Source of the DNA: JBDLRH01 sp039800165
GTDB lineage: Bacteria; Pseudomonadota; Gammaproteobacteria; Burkholderiales; Burkholderiaceae_C
Assembly: GCA_039800165.1 (NCBI GenBank)
Contig: JBDLRH010000030.1
Span: forward strand, 1-28,843
Length of the DNA: 28,843 nucleotides
Direction of reading: 5' to 3'
Position 1 is the first letter of the stretch. Every line of letters starts with the position of its first letter. The notes beneath the pieces were generated by a model that was given only the letters and a program-made list of their open reading frames with translations, did no database searches and was not told where the DNA came from. The position numbers and the translations under genes were made by a program. Shown here piece by piece: positions 6,466 through 14,301 of this stretch.

Positions 6466-6510
6466 ATCATAATCCACAGGTCCGCGGTTCGAATCCGTGA
6501 AGCGCCACCA
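6466..6510 (+). other. Attachment site: 3' half of a CAT-anticodon tRNA gene
   Basis: The sequence reads as the anticodon loop (T then CAT at 6468-6470), the 3' anticodon strand, an AGGTC variable region (6478-6482), a T-arm with stem CGCGG/CCGTG and loop TTCGAAT (6483-6499), the acceptor strand AAGCGCC (6500-6506), A73 and an encoded CCA (6508-6510). The 5' half is absent: the bases just left (CGGCG) cannot pair with TCCAC, and no GGCGCTT start lies upstream. So this is not a working tRNA but a duplicated 3' end, as left by a tyrosine integrase inserting at the anticodon loop. The anticodon suggests tRNA-Met (or tRNA-Ile2). Confidence 0.8.
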
Positions 6511-6525
6511 AAAAATCCCTTTGCC

Positions 6526-6559
6526 AACAGCCACTTGCGAGCGATCGTAGGTGGCTGTT
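6526..6559 (+). terminator. Stem-loop after the tRNA remnant
   Basis: A 9-bp perfect inverted repeat (AACAGCCAC / GTGGCTGTT) with a 16-base loop follows the tRNA end by 15 bases and leads into a short T run. It is probably the original terminator of the tRNA gene, left on the chromosome side of the junction. Confidence 0.5.
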
Positions 6560-6612
6560 TCGCTTCTGGGGTGGCACCCGGGGGACACTAGCGGGAATGA
6601 CAGGATGCCAAC

Positions 6613-7752
6613 ATGATGCAGCTACGCTTCACCTTCGCCGCTTTGACCTTGCTGGCTCTCCCACTAGCCACAAGAGCAACCGAGATGCCGTATGGTTGGA
6701 ACGTTACCAACGGATTCCGAAGCCACGCTCGCGTTGCCTACGTCAGCCCACCTTCCGAGCCCGGTCAGGTAGCGCTGCCAACAGGCACCTCCAGTCCAGA
6801 AGCCAAGCGGCTACTTGACGACCTGTTCAAGCGCAACAACACGAAAGCGCTGCTGGTTGCGCAAGACGGGCAACTTCTCTATGAACGCTATAGCTTTGGC
6901 GTAGGGCGTCGCAACACCCCGCTGGGCTACTCAATGTCGAAGAGTCTTACAGCGCTGGCAGTAGGACATGCAGTTTGCGATGGTCACATCGCCAGCGTCG
7001 ATGACGTGATGAAAAAGTATGTTCCGGCACTCGCAGGCACCGCATGGGGAGAGGCAACGGTACGCGACATATTGAAGATGTCCAGTGGAGCCTACAGAAC
7101 CACTATGCAGTACAACGGCCACAAGTACCGAGAGTTTGAGCAGAGCATCGGTGCGGCTGTAGCCGAAGGGCGAATGAATACCGATTTCCTTGAATTGATG
7201 AAGCAAGCGGACGAAAAGGAGTTTCCTCCAGGCTCCGTCTTCAACTACAACAATTTCGACACGGTCGCGCTCGGCTTACTCGTTCAGTCTGCGTCCGGCA
7301 TGCCTTTTCCCGCGTACTTCGAGCGTTCCGTTTGGAAGTCTGCAGGTGCGGAGACGCGAGGGGCATGGTTCATGACGAACAAGGGCCAGACATCGACGTA
7401 TCAAGGATTTAGCGCATCACCTCATGACTGGATACGTATCGGCATGATGGTCTTGCGCGACCTCCGCGATCAAGACAAATGCATCGGCAAGTTCTTGAAG
7501 GATGCGACGTCAAGTCAGGCATCGTCTTGGGGTCCGGCATCCTCGTACGGATATCAAATCTGGGTACGCTGCGCATCCCAGACTGACTTTTGCTTCGTTG
7601 GCTTCGGTGGGCAGTACCTGCTTTTCAATGTTGCGACAAACACAGTTCTCTACCACCACGCTACAACGTTCTCATCTATCGTGTGGGGAACTCCTCGCGT
7701 GATGGACGAGTTGATCCCGCATCTCTCCAGCAGCACGAAGCCACGGCAATAG
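6613..7752 (+). CDS. Exported serine hydrolase, beta-lactamase/class C fold
   Basis: A 379-residue member of the serine beta-lactamase-like (class C, EstB/6-aminohexanoate hydrolase-type) family. A signal peptide covers residues 1-22 or so, so it should act in the periplasm. The catalytic S107-x-x-K110 (SMSK) and the Y212-x-N214 motif (FNYNNFD) are present. The third motif, normally KTG or HTG near the C-terminus, is not obvious; VGFGGQYL around residue 335 sits where it would be. This favours an esterase or amidase over an antibiotic-hydrolysing enzyme. AGGA lies 7 bases before the ATG. It stands alone just beyond the att site, and its GC is between that of the element and the host clusters, so it may be part of an older insertion. 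Substrate unknown. Confidence 0.85.
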   Translation: MMQLRFTFAALTLLALPLATRATEMPYGWNVTNGFRSHARVAYVSPPSEPGQVALPTGTSSPEAKRLLDDLFKRNNTKALLVAQDGQLLYERYSFGVGRRNTPLGYSMSKSLTALAVGHAVCDGHIASVDDVMKKYVPALAGTAWGEATVRDILKMSSGAYRTTMQYNGHKYREFEQSIGAAVAEGRMNTDFLELMKQADEKEFPPGSVFNYNNFDTVALGLLVQSASGMPFPAYFERSVWKSAGAETRGAWFMTNKGQTSTYQGFSASPHDWIRIGMMVLRDLRDQDKCIGKFLKDATSSQASSWGPASSYGYQIWVRCASQTDFCFVGFGGQYLLFNVATNTVLYHHATTFSSIVWGTPRVMDELIPHLSSSTKPRQ

Positions 7753-7933
7753 CTCCAGGCGGAAGTGTGACTGGGTTAGCACGGCATCCGCACAGCGATC
7801 AAACCAATCGCCTGCGCGAAGCGCACGCCACCTGTCGGGCTGTTGCAGCAGAGGATTGGGATACTGCTTACGGTGGTCAAGCCGTCATCGGCTGAACTGT
7901 AGGTTTATCAGCGCCACAGTACGCCAATTGCGT

Positions 7934-8680
7934 TCATGCCAGTGCGTGCTTCTCGCCGAGCGCAGCGATGTACTCCGGCTTGCGCTCGGCAATCGTCTGC
8001 AGAAACTGCAGCGGCGCGGTGATGTGCACACGCATGTGCTCGCTGGCGGCCACGGCGTTGCCCTGGATGATGGCATCGACGATCAGGCGATGCTGGTCGA
8101 CGGCGATGCGGTGACTGCCCACCGTTTCGATGGCGAGATGGCGCACGCGGTTCATGCCGGTACGCGCCAGCCGGAGCGCTGGCCAGGCATGCGGATGCCC
8201 GGCCAGCCGCAAGATCTCGCGGTGCAGTTCCTCGTCGGCCTGCAGGTGGGTGGTGTAGTCGCCGGAGCGCGAAGCACGGGCCTGGCGCTGCATCAGCTTG
8301 AGCAGTGCCTTGCGCTGCGCCAGCGGGGCGGCGGCGGCCAGTTGCGCCGCGCGGCATTCGATTACCTCGCGCACGAAGATGGCATCGCGAATGCGAACGG
8401 GGTCGAGCAGCGCAACATAGGTGCCGCGCTGGGGTACCACCTGCACCAGGTGCTCGGCAGCCAGCTGCCGCAGCGCGTCGCGCACCGGCGCGCGGCTCAC
8501 CCCCAGCTCCTGCGACAGCGCTTGCTCTGACAGCGCCACCCCGGGCAGCAGGCGGCACTCCAGGATGGCATTGCGAATCAGGTCGTAGGCGCTGCGGGTG
8601 AACTGCCCGCGCGCGGCGCCATCGTCTGCCTCGGCGCTGACCAGGCCAAGCGATGGAAGCTGGGGGCGGGTTCGTGCCAT
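7934..8680 (-). CDS. GntR-family regulator (FadR/FCD type)
   Basis: A 248-residue transcription factor. The winged helix-turn-helix spans about residues 28-92 (recognition part SEQALSQELGVSRAPVRDAL). The C-terminal FCD ligand-binding domain runs from about 98 to 235, with the Asp/His residues expected of its metal site (ADEELHREI, then QHRLIV and HMRVHI). About 25 residues precede the DNA-binding domain. It diverges from the receptor-dehydratase-aldolase operon, and the 148-base gap contains four TACTGA/TACTAG repeats, so it most likely represses that operon and itself, and responds to the substrate or an intermediate. A 13-bp hairpin lies in its own 5' leader, and no clear Shine-Dalgarno precedes the ATG. 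Confidence 0.9.
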   Translation of the reverse strand: MARTRPQLPSLGLVSAEADDGAARGQFTRSAYDLIRNAILECRLLPGVALSEQALSQELGVSRAPVRDALRQLAAEHLVQVVPQRGTYVALLDPVRIRDAIFVREVIECRAAQLAAAAPLAQRKALLKLMQRQARASRSGDYTTHLQADEELHREILRLAGHPHAWPALRLARTGMNRVRHLAIETVGSHRIAVDQHRLIVDAIIQGNAVAASEHMRVHITAPLQFLQTIAERKPEYIAALGEKHALA

Positions 8681-8694
8681 GGTGCGTGGGGGCC

Positions 8695-8724
8695 CGCCCT
8701 CTCAGGGCATTCCCTGAGAGGGCG
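8695..8724. repeat. Strong hairpin in the gntR leader
   Basis: A perfect 13-bp, GC-rich inverted repeat (CGCCCTCTCAGGG / CCCTGAGAGGGCG) with a 4-base loop lies 14 bases upstream of the GntR start codon. There is no T-tract. If transcribed it would form a stable structure close to the initiation region. Confidence 0.7.
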
Positions 8725-8729
8725 GCATT

Positions 8730-8761
8730 TACTGAAATACTAGCACTTACTAGAATACTAG
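8730..8761. promoter_or_regulatory. Putative GntR operator, four hexamer repeats
   Basis: TACTGA at 8730 is followed by TACTAG at 8738, 8748 and 8756, spaced 8, 10 and 8 bases apart. This AT-rich block is the only one in the GC-rich intergenic region and includes -10-like sequences such as TAGAAT (8751-8756) for the plus strand. Binding by the neighbouring GntR protein is inferred. Confidence 0.55.
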
Positions 8762-8828
8762 ATAAAGGTCCCGCAACACGCCCTGCAAACCATCCGGCCC
8801 GATTCGCCGAACTAAAGAGGAGACAGCC

Positions 8829-9806
8829 ATGACCCAACGACGCCAACTGCTGCTGGCCGCCCCCGCCTGGGCCGCCATGCTGGGCGCCCCGCGCGCCTTC
8901 GCGCAGGCCGACTATCCCAGCAAGCCGATCAAGATCATCGTGCCCTTCCCGCCCGGCGGCACCAGCGACGTGATGGGCCGCATGGTGGCCGAGCCGCTGT
9001 CGAAGGTGCTGGGGCAACCGGTGGTGGTGGAGAACATCGGCGGCGCCGGCGGCGTGATCGGCACCGAGCGTGGCGCCAAGGCGCCGGCTGATGGCTACAC
9101 CATCATCCAGACCGGCGTAGGCCAGAACGCGGTGGCGCACGGGCTCGACCCGAACCTCAAGTACAACTCGGTCACCGACTTCATCCACGTGAGCCAGGTG
9201 CACCACGGGCCCAACGTGCTGGTGGTCAACTCGCAGCGGCCGTTCCGCACGGTCAAGGAGCTGGTGGCCTTTGCCAAGGCCAACCCGGGCAAGCTGGATT
9301 ACGGCTTCACGCACGCGGCGTCGGGCCACATGGCGATGGAGCTGTTCAAGCAGACCACCGGCATCTTCATGACCGGCATTCCGTACCGCGGCGGCGGGCC
9401 GATGATGGGCGCGATCCTGGCCAACGAGATTCCGCTGATGTTCATCAACCAGGACGTGGCGCTGCAGCATGTGCGCTCGGGCCGGCTGCGCCCGCTGGCG
9501 GTGACCAGCCTGCAGCGCAATGCGCTGTACCCCGACGTACCGACGATTGCCGAGTCGGGCTACCCCGGCTTCGAGGCGCTGTCGTGGTCGGGCCTGTCGC
9601 TGCCCAAGGGCACGCCCGCGCCGGTGGTGGCCAGGCTCGAGGCCGCCATCCGCGAGGTGATGACGTCGCCCGCCATCAAGCAGCGCATGGACTCGCAGGG
9701 CTTCGTGATCCCGCCGCAAGGGTCGCGGCCGTATGCCGAGTTCATCGGCAAGGAGCTCGAGCGCTGGTCGCAGGTGATCAAGACCGCCGGCATCAAGGCC
9801 GAATGA
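8829..9806 (+). CDS. Bug-family periplasmic receptor (tripartite tricarboxylate type)
   Basis: A 325-residue TctC/Bug-family solute receptor. A signal peptide ends near residue 25 (AFA before QADYPSKP). The hallmark N-terminal segment KIIVPFPPGGTSDV and the later ADGYTII and YRGGGPMM segments fit the family, which captures carboxylates and other small solutes through two beta-strand-joining loops. AGGAG precedes the ATG by 6 bases. It is the first gene of an operon with a sugar-acid dehydratase 16 bases downstream, so the ligand is probably the sugar acid or a close relative. No TctA/TctB membrane proteins are encoded nearby, so it must use a transporter encoded elsewhere or act in sensing. 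Confidence 0.92.
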   Translation: MTQRRQLLLAAPAWAAMLGAPRAFAQADYPSKPIKIIVPFPPGGTSDVMGRMVAEPLSKVLGQPVVVENIGGAGGVIGTERGAKAPADGYTIIQTGVGQNAVAHGLDPNLKYNSVTDFIHVSQVHHGPNVLVVNSQRPFRTVKELVAFAKANPGKLDYGFTHAASGHMAMELFKQTTGIFMTGIPYRGGGPMMGAILANEIPLMFINQDVALQHVRSGRLRPLAVTSLQRNALYPDVPTIAESGYPGFEALSWSGLSLPKGTPAPVVARLEAAIREVMTSPAIKQRMDSQGFVIPPQGSRPYAEFIGKELERWSQVIKTAGIKAE

Positions 9807-9822
9807 AAGGGCGCGCAACGCC

Positions 9823-11562
9823 ATGACCCGCAAGACCTACGAGCAGCTGCGCAGCGCGCGCTGGTTCGCCCCCGACGACCTGCGCAGCTTTGGCCACCGC
9901 TCGCGCGCGATGCAGATGGGCTACGACCATGCCGACTGGCAGGGCAAGCCGGTGATCGCCATCCTCAACACCTGGAGCGACATCAACAACTGCCACTCGC
10001 ACTTCAAGCAGCGGGTCGAAGAGGTCAAGCGCGGCGTGCTGCAGGCGGGCGGCTTTCCGCTCGAGCTGCCGGCGATTTCGCTGGCCGAGAACTTCGTCAA
10101 GCCCACCACCATGCTGTACCGCAACCTGCTGGCCATCGAGGCCGAGGAGTTGCTGCGCAGCCATCCGGTGGACGGCGCGGTGCTCATGGGCGGCTGCGAC
10201 AAGACCACGCCGGGCCTGCTGATGGGCGCGCTCAGCATGGGCATTCCATGCATCTACCTGCCCGCCGGCCCGATGCTGCGCGGCAACTGGAAAGGCAAGA
10301 CGCTGGGCTCGGGTGCCGACGCCTGGAAGTACTGGGACGAGCGCCGCGCCGGCAACATCACCACCGCGCAGTGGATGGAGATCGAAGGCGGCATCTCGCG
10401 CAGCGCCGGCACCTGCATGGTGATGGGCACCGCCGCCACGATGATGGGCATTGCCGAAGGCCTGGGCCTGACGCTGCCCGGCGCATCGAGCATCCCTGCG
10501 GTGGACGCCAACCACCAGCGCATGGCCACGCACTGCGGCCGCCGCATCGTCGACATGGTGTGGGACGACCTGACGCCCGCAAAGATCCTGAGCCGCAAGA
10601 GCTTTGAGAACGCGATCACGGTGGCCATGGCCGAAGGCTGCTCCACCAACGCGATCATCCATCTGGTGGCAATCTCGCGCCGCGCGGGGCTGCCGGTCAC
10701 GCTGGACGACTTTGACGCCTTCAGCCGCAAGGTGCCAGTAATCGCCAACATCCGCCCCAGCGGCAGCGAATACCTGATGGAAGACTTCTTCTACGCAGGC
10801 GGCATGCGCGCGCTGATGAAGACACTGGCCGACGGCGGGCTGCTGCACCTGGACGCCATGACCGTCACCGGCCAGACGGTCGCAGACAACCTGCAGGGTG
10901 CAGAGGTGCACAACGCCGACGTGATCCGCCCGCTGGCCAAGGCCATTTACCAGGAGGGTGCGCTGGCGGTGCTGCGCGGCAACCTGGCGCCCGACGGCTG
11001 CGTGATCAAGCCCAGTGCCTGCGCGCCGAAGTTCCAGAAGCACAGCGGGCCGGCGATGGTGTTTGATGACTACCCGAGCCTGAAGGCCGCCATCGACGAC
11101 CCGGACCTCGACGTCACCGAAGACCATGTGCTGATCCTGCGCAACGCCGGCCCGCAGGGCGGCCCCGGCATGCCGGAGTGGGGCATGCTGCCGATCCCGA
11201 CCAAGCTGGTGAAGCAGGGTGTGCGCGACATGCTGCGCATCAGCGACGCGCGCATGAGCGGCACCAGCTACGGCGCCTGCGTGCTGCATGTGTCGCCCGA
11301 GTCGTACATCGGCGGCAACCTGGCCCTGGTGCGCAACGGCGACATCATCACGGTGGACATTCCCGCGCGCAGCATCCGCATGGAGGTCAGCGACGAAGAA
11401 CTGGCACGCCGCCGCGCCGAATGGAAGCCGCCGCCGCCGCGCTTTGAGCGTGGCTACGGCCACATGTTCAGCAAGCATGTGCTGCAGGCCGATCAGGGCT
11501 GCGACTTCGACTACCTCGAAACCTCGTTCGGTGCGCCGGTCAGCGAGCCGGTCATCTACTGA
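9823..11562 (+). CDS. IlvD/Edd-family sugar-acid dehydratase, arabinonate/xylonate type
   Basis: A 579-residue Fe-S dehydratase. C57 (DINNCHSH), C125 (GGCDKTTPG) and C198 (SAGTCMVMG) match the three cysteines that hold the [2Fe-2S] cluster in the sugar-acid branch. K127 corresponds to the carbamylated metal-ligand lysine, and S479 (ARMSGT) to the catalytic serine. Length and motifs agree with L-arabinonate/D-xylonate dehydratases rather than with leucine/valine-pathway IlvD alone, which usually differs in cluster type and context. The reaction would be loss of water from an aldonic acid to give a 2-keto-3-deoxy acid. It lies 16 bases after the receptor and 25 before the RraA-like aldolase. 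The precise sugar acid cannot be read from sequence. Confidence 0.9.
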   Translation: MTRKTYEQLRSARWFAPDDLRSFGHRSRAMQMGYDHADWQGKPVIAILNTWSDINNCHSHFKQRVEEVKRGVLQAGGFPLELPAISLAENFVKPTTMLYRNLLAIEAEELLRSHPVDGAVLMGGCDKTTPGLLMGALSMGIPCIYLPAGPMLRGNWKGKTLGSGADAWKYWDERRAGNITTAQWMEIEGGISRSAGTCMVMGTAATMMGIAEGLGLTLPGASSIPAVDANHQRMATHCGRRIVDMVWDDLTPAKILSRKSFENAITVAMAEGCSTNAIIHLVAISRRAGLPVTLDDFDAFSRKVPVIANIRPSGSEYLMEDFFYAGGMRALMKTLADGGLLHLDAMTVTGQTVADNLQGAEVHNADVIRPLAKAIYQEGALAVLRGNLAPDGCVIKPSACAPKFQKHSGPAMVFDDYPSLKAAIDDPDLDVTEDHVLILRNAGPQGGPGMPEWGMLPIPTKLVKQGVRDMLRISDARMSGTSYGACVLHVSPESYIGGNLALVRNGDIITVDIPARSIRMEVSDEELARRRAEWKPPPPRFERGYGHMFSKHVLQADQGCDFDYLETSFGAPVSEPVIY

Positions 11563-11587
11563 ACCCGCGCGCTGCGTCGCCACCGCC

Positions 11588-12319
11588 ATGCCCCTGCCTA
11601 CCGCCACCCGCAACAAGCTCAAGGCCGTCAGCACCGCCACGCTGTGCACCGCACTCTTCAAGCGCGGCCTGCGCAACCAGTTCATCCAGGACGTGCGGCC
11701 GGTCAACCCCGACATCACCCGCGACGCGCCCAACATGGTGGGCGAGGCCTTCACGCTGCGCTACATCCCGGCGCGCGAAGACCTCAACCCGATCACCGTG
11801 TTCCAGGACCGCGGTCACCCGCAACGCGTGGCGGTGGAGCAGTGCCCGCCGGGTGCGGTGATGGTGATCGACAGCCGCAAGGACGCGCGTGCCGCATCGG
11901 CCGGCGGCATCCTGGTCAGCCGCCTGATGGTGCGCGGCTGCGCCGGCGTGGTGACCGACGGCGGCTTTCGCGATGCGCCCGAGATCGCGGCCCTGCCCTT
12001 TCCTGCGTACCACCATCGGCCCAGCGCGCCCACCAACCTGACGCTGCACCAGGCCATGGACATCAACGTGCCGATCGGCTGCGGCGATGTGGCGGTGTTC
12101 CCCGGCGACGTGGTGGTGGGCGACCGCGAGGGCGTCATCGTCATCCCGGCGCATCTGGCCGATGAGGTGGCCGAAGAGGCCACGCAGATGACGGTGTTCG
12201 AGGACTTCGTGCTCGACCAGGTGCAAAACGCCGGCCGCAGCATCCTGGGCCTGTACCCGCCCACCGATCCGCAGACGCTCGACCAGTTCGCCGCCTGGCG
12301 CCGGCAGCGCGGACGCTGA
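11588..12319 (+). CDS. RraA-like aldolase (HMG/oxaloacetate type)
   Basis: A 243-residue member of the RraA-like fold. The motif region GGILVSRLMVRGCAGVV followed by TDGGFRD holds the Gly-rich loop, the Arg and the Asp that bind Mg and pyruvyl substrates in 4-hydroxy-4-methyl-2-oxoglutarate aldolases. The C-terminal segment GDVAVFPGDVVVGDREGVIVIP is also typical. Real RraA (RNase E inhibitor) is shorter, about 160 residues, and would not sit in a catabolic operon. I infer retro-aldol cleavage of the keto-deoxy acid made by the dehydratase to pyruvate plus an aldehyde, or a related decarboxylation. The ATG at 11588 has no strong Shine-Dalgarno, so translation may be coupled to the dehydratase. 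It ends 2 bases before the convergent histidine kinase gene. Confidence 0.82.
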   Translation: MPLPTATRNKLKAVSTATLCTALFKRGLRNQFIQDVRPVNPDITRDAPNMVGEAFTLRYIPAREDLNPITVFQDRGHPQRVAVEQCPPGAVMVIDSRKDARAASAGGILVSRLMVRGCAGVVTDGGFRDAPEIAALPFPAYHHRPSAPTNLTLHQAMDINVPIGCGDVAVFPGDVVVGDREGVIVIPAHLADEVAEEATQMTVFEDFVLDQVQNAGRSILGLYPPTDPQTLDQFAAWRRQRGR

Positions 12320-12326
12320 GCTCAGC
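12315..12326. repeat. Palindrome shared by two convergent stop codons
   Basis: The 12-bp palindrome GCTGAGCTCAGC contains the TGA of the aldolase gene on the plus strand and the TGA of the kinase gene on the minus strand. No terminator is visible between these genes. Confidence 0.5.
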
Positions 12327-14283
12327 CAGACACCGCGCGGCGCCCCGGCGCTGCAGGGCTGCCCTCGGCCGCTTGCGGTGGCTGGTCGTGCAGCGGCAGC
12401 GTGATCTCGAAGGTCACGCCCTGGCCGGGCTGGTTGCGCATCACGATGCTGCCGCCCAGCACGTCTTCGACCACGCGACGCGCGGAAAACAGCCCCAGGC
12501 CGGAACCGCCCGAGGCTCGTTGCGTTGTGAAGAAGGGTGTGAACGCGCGCGCCGCTGCCTCGGCGTTCATGCCGTTGCCGTTGTCTGCCACACGGATGAC
12601 CACCTGACCGGCAACAACGCTGGCCTCGATGCGCAGTTCACGGCTATCGCGTCCCTCAAAGGCATGCAGCGTGGCGTTGACCACCAGGTTGGTGATCACC
12701 TGCCCCAGCGAACCGGGTTCGGTGTAAATCGACAAGTCGCTCGGGCAGGTGACGTGCACCGCACAGCGGGCACGGTGCGTGATCGGCGACAGCGTGACCA
12801 GCAAGGAATCAAACAGCGGCTGCAGCCCGACCTTGCGCCATTCCACCCGCGACACGTTCGCGGTGGTGGCCTTCAGGCTCTTGACCAGCTCGCCCGCCTT
12901 GGCGAGGTTGCTGGCCACCAGCTCCGAGGTGCGATGCAACCTGCGCAGGCGTTCCAGCGACACCGACACGTCGTCAGGCGCTGCACCGCCCGCTGCAGGT
13001 GCTTCGATCAGCGGCAGCAAGGTGTCGCGGACCTTGGTCGAACCGGTCAGCGCGATGCCCACCGGGGTGTTGAGGTCGTGCGCAATGCCTGCGATGGCCA
13101 GGCTGACCGACTGCAGCTTGTTGGATTCCTGCAGGTCGCCTGCCAGGCGCCGCTGGTCTTCGCGCGCCTGCCAGATTTCCTGGATGTCCACCAGGCACAG
13201 CGCCAGCCTGGCGCCTTCGTGCGGGTTGTCGCGCAGCGCAAAGGCCAGGCAGCGCGTCCAGCGGGTGTGGCCGGGGCCACAGCGCACGCCTGCCTCCCAT
13301 TCCAGCGACCGGGCACTGCCGGCAGCAGCACGCAGCTGCCGGCCCAGTACACCCAGGGCATCCGCCGGCTCCAGACAGGCCACGGGCTGCCCGATGACGC
13401 GATCCGCCGCATGCCCGAACACCTCGCGCAGTGCATCGGTGACATCGACGATCCGGAAGTCGGGCGTGTCGGCATCCAGCACCACCACCGCGAACGGCGC
13501 GCGGTTGAGCAGGTCGGTCTTGGTCTGCAGCGCGTGCACCGATCGGTCGAGCTCCAGCGTGCGCTGCGTGAGGTCGTGGGTGCGCTGCTGTACCTCGCGC
13601 TCCAATCCGTCGTTGAGCGCCCGCAGCTCATCGACCTTGCGCTGGATTTCGCCGCTCATCGCTGAAAACGCCTGCACCAGCAAGCCCACTTCGTCGGTCG
13701 ATGGCGCGGGCAGCGCTGGCGCGTACTGCCCTTCACGGATGCTGCGGCTTGCGTCTACCAGGTGCTGCAGACGGCGTGTGACCGTACCGCTGAGCACCCA
13801 CAGCAGCGCGCTGAAGAACACCAGCGCCAGCGAACCGACACCGATGACATATCGCGCAATGCGTGCCTGGGCCTGATCCAGATCGGCACGCGACAGCGTG
13901 AAGGTGACCGCGCCGATGGCCTGGCCGGCCAGCGCCAGATCGGCACGGAAGTCCGCCAGCGCGCCCGCTGCCGCACCCGGGGTTGCCGCGGATGGCCTGC
14001 GCGCTGCAGCCACCAGCCGGCCTGCCGAGTCGTAAGCCTGCAGCTGCTGTAGCGCCGGGTCTTCCAGCGTCTCTTCAAGGATGGCCTGCACCGACGCGTA
14101 GTCGCGCTGCAGCAATGGCACTGACAGCGCCGCATTGAGCAGCGGCCGCAGTTGCAGCACCCGCGCCTGTTGCTGCGAATCAAAGTGATCGCGCAGGATG
14201 CCCAGCGTGTACCAGGTGACGAGACCCAGCGACAGCGCCAGCAGCAGCGTTCCGCTCAGGGCCAGCTTCAGGCGCAGGCTCAT
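12322..14283 (-). CDS. Membrane histidine kinase with HAMP and PAS domains
   Basis: A 653-residue sensor kinase. Transmembrane helices lie at about 7-29 and 145-168, enclosing a periplasmic domain of roughly 115 residues. A HAMP segment and coiled coil (about 170-250), a PAS-like domain (about 255-370), and a HisKA/HATPase module follow. H402 in GIAHDLNTP is the phosphorylation site; the N box is near 532-536, G1 DNGNGM at 567-572, the F box FTPFF and G2 GGSGLGL at 592-598. GAGG lies 6 bases before the start. It is 18 bases downstream of a PhnD-like binding protein gene, so the two are probably one sensory unit in which the binding protein reports on a ligand. No response regulator gene is adjacent in the window. 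Confidence 0.92.
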   Translation of the reverse strand: MSLRLKLALSGTLLLALSLGLVTWYTLGILRDHFDSQQQARVLQLRPLLNAALSVPLLQRDYASVQAILEETLEDPALQQLQAYDSAGRLVAAARRPSAATPGAAAGALADFRADLALAGQAIGAVTFTLSRADLDQAQARIARYVIGVGSLALVFFSALLWVLSGTVTRRLQHLVDASRSIREGQYAPALPAPSTDEVGLLVQAFSAMSGEIQRKVDELRALNDGLEREVQQRTHDLTQRTLELDRSVHALQTKTDLLNRAPFAVVVLDADTPDFRIVDVTDALREVFGHAADRVIGQPVACLEPADALGVLGRQLRAAAGSARSLEWEAGVRCGPGHTRWTRCLAFALRDNPHEGARLALCLVDIQEIWQAREDQRRLAGDLQESNKLQSVSLAIAGIAHDLNTPVGIALTGSTKVRDTLLPLIEAPAAGGAAPDDVSVSLERLRRLHRTSELVASNLAKAGELVKSLKATTANVSRVEWRKVGLQPLFDSLLVTLSPITHRARCAVHVTCPSDLSIYTEPGSLGQVITNLVVNATLHAFEGRDSRELRIEASVVAGQVVIRVADNGNGMNAEAAARAFTPFFTTQRASGGSGLGLFSARRVVEDVLGGSIVMRNQPGQGVTFEITLPLHDQPPQAAEGSPAAPGRRAVSG

Positions 14284-14301
14284 GCGCGGCCTCGGCGCCC
14301 G

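Noticed and set aside
6417..6510. Complete tRNA gene
   Set aside because: No matching acceptor 5' strand, D-arm or 5' anticodon strand is found, so only the 3' half is present.
6346..6588. Small minus-strand ORF across the att site, containing WRFTDSNRG
   Set aside because: This peptide is the well-known false translation of tRNA 3' ends.
7908..9833. 641-residue minus-strand open frame
   Set aside because: Shadow of the GntR and receptor genes in GC-rich DNA. Its sequence is His/Arg/Ala-rich without domains, while the other frames give clear family matches.
9793..11754. 653-residue minus-strand open frame
   Set aside because: Antisense to the Fe-S dehydratase, which has all expected active-site residues; the antisense product is Val/His/Gln-rich noise.
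12373..13876. Plus-strand open frames of 375-430 residues
   Set aside because: Antisense to the histidine kinase, whose H, N, G1, F and G2 boxes are intact.
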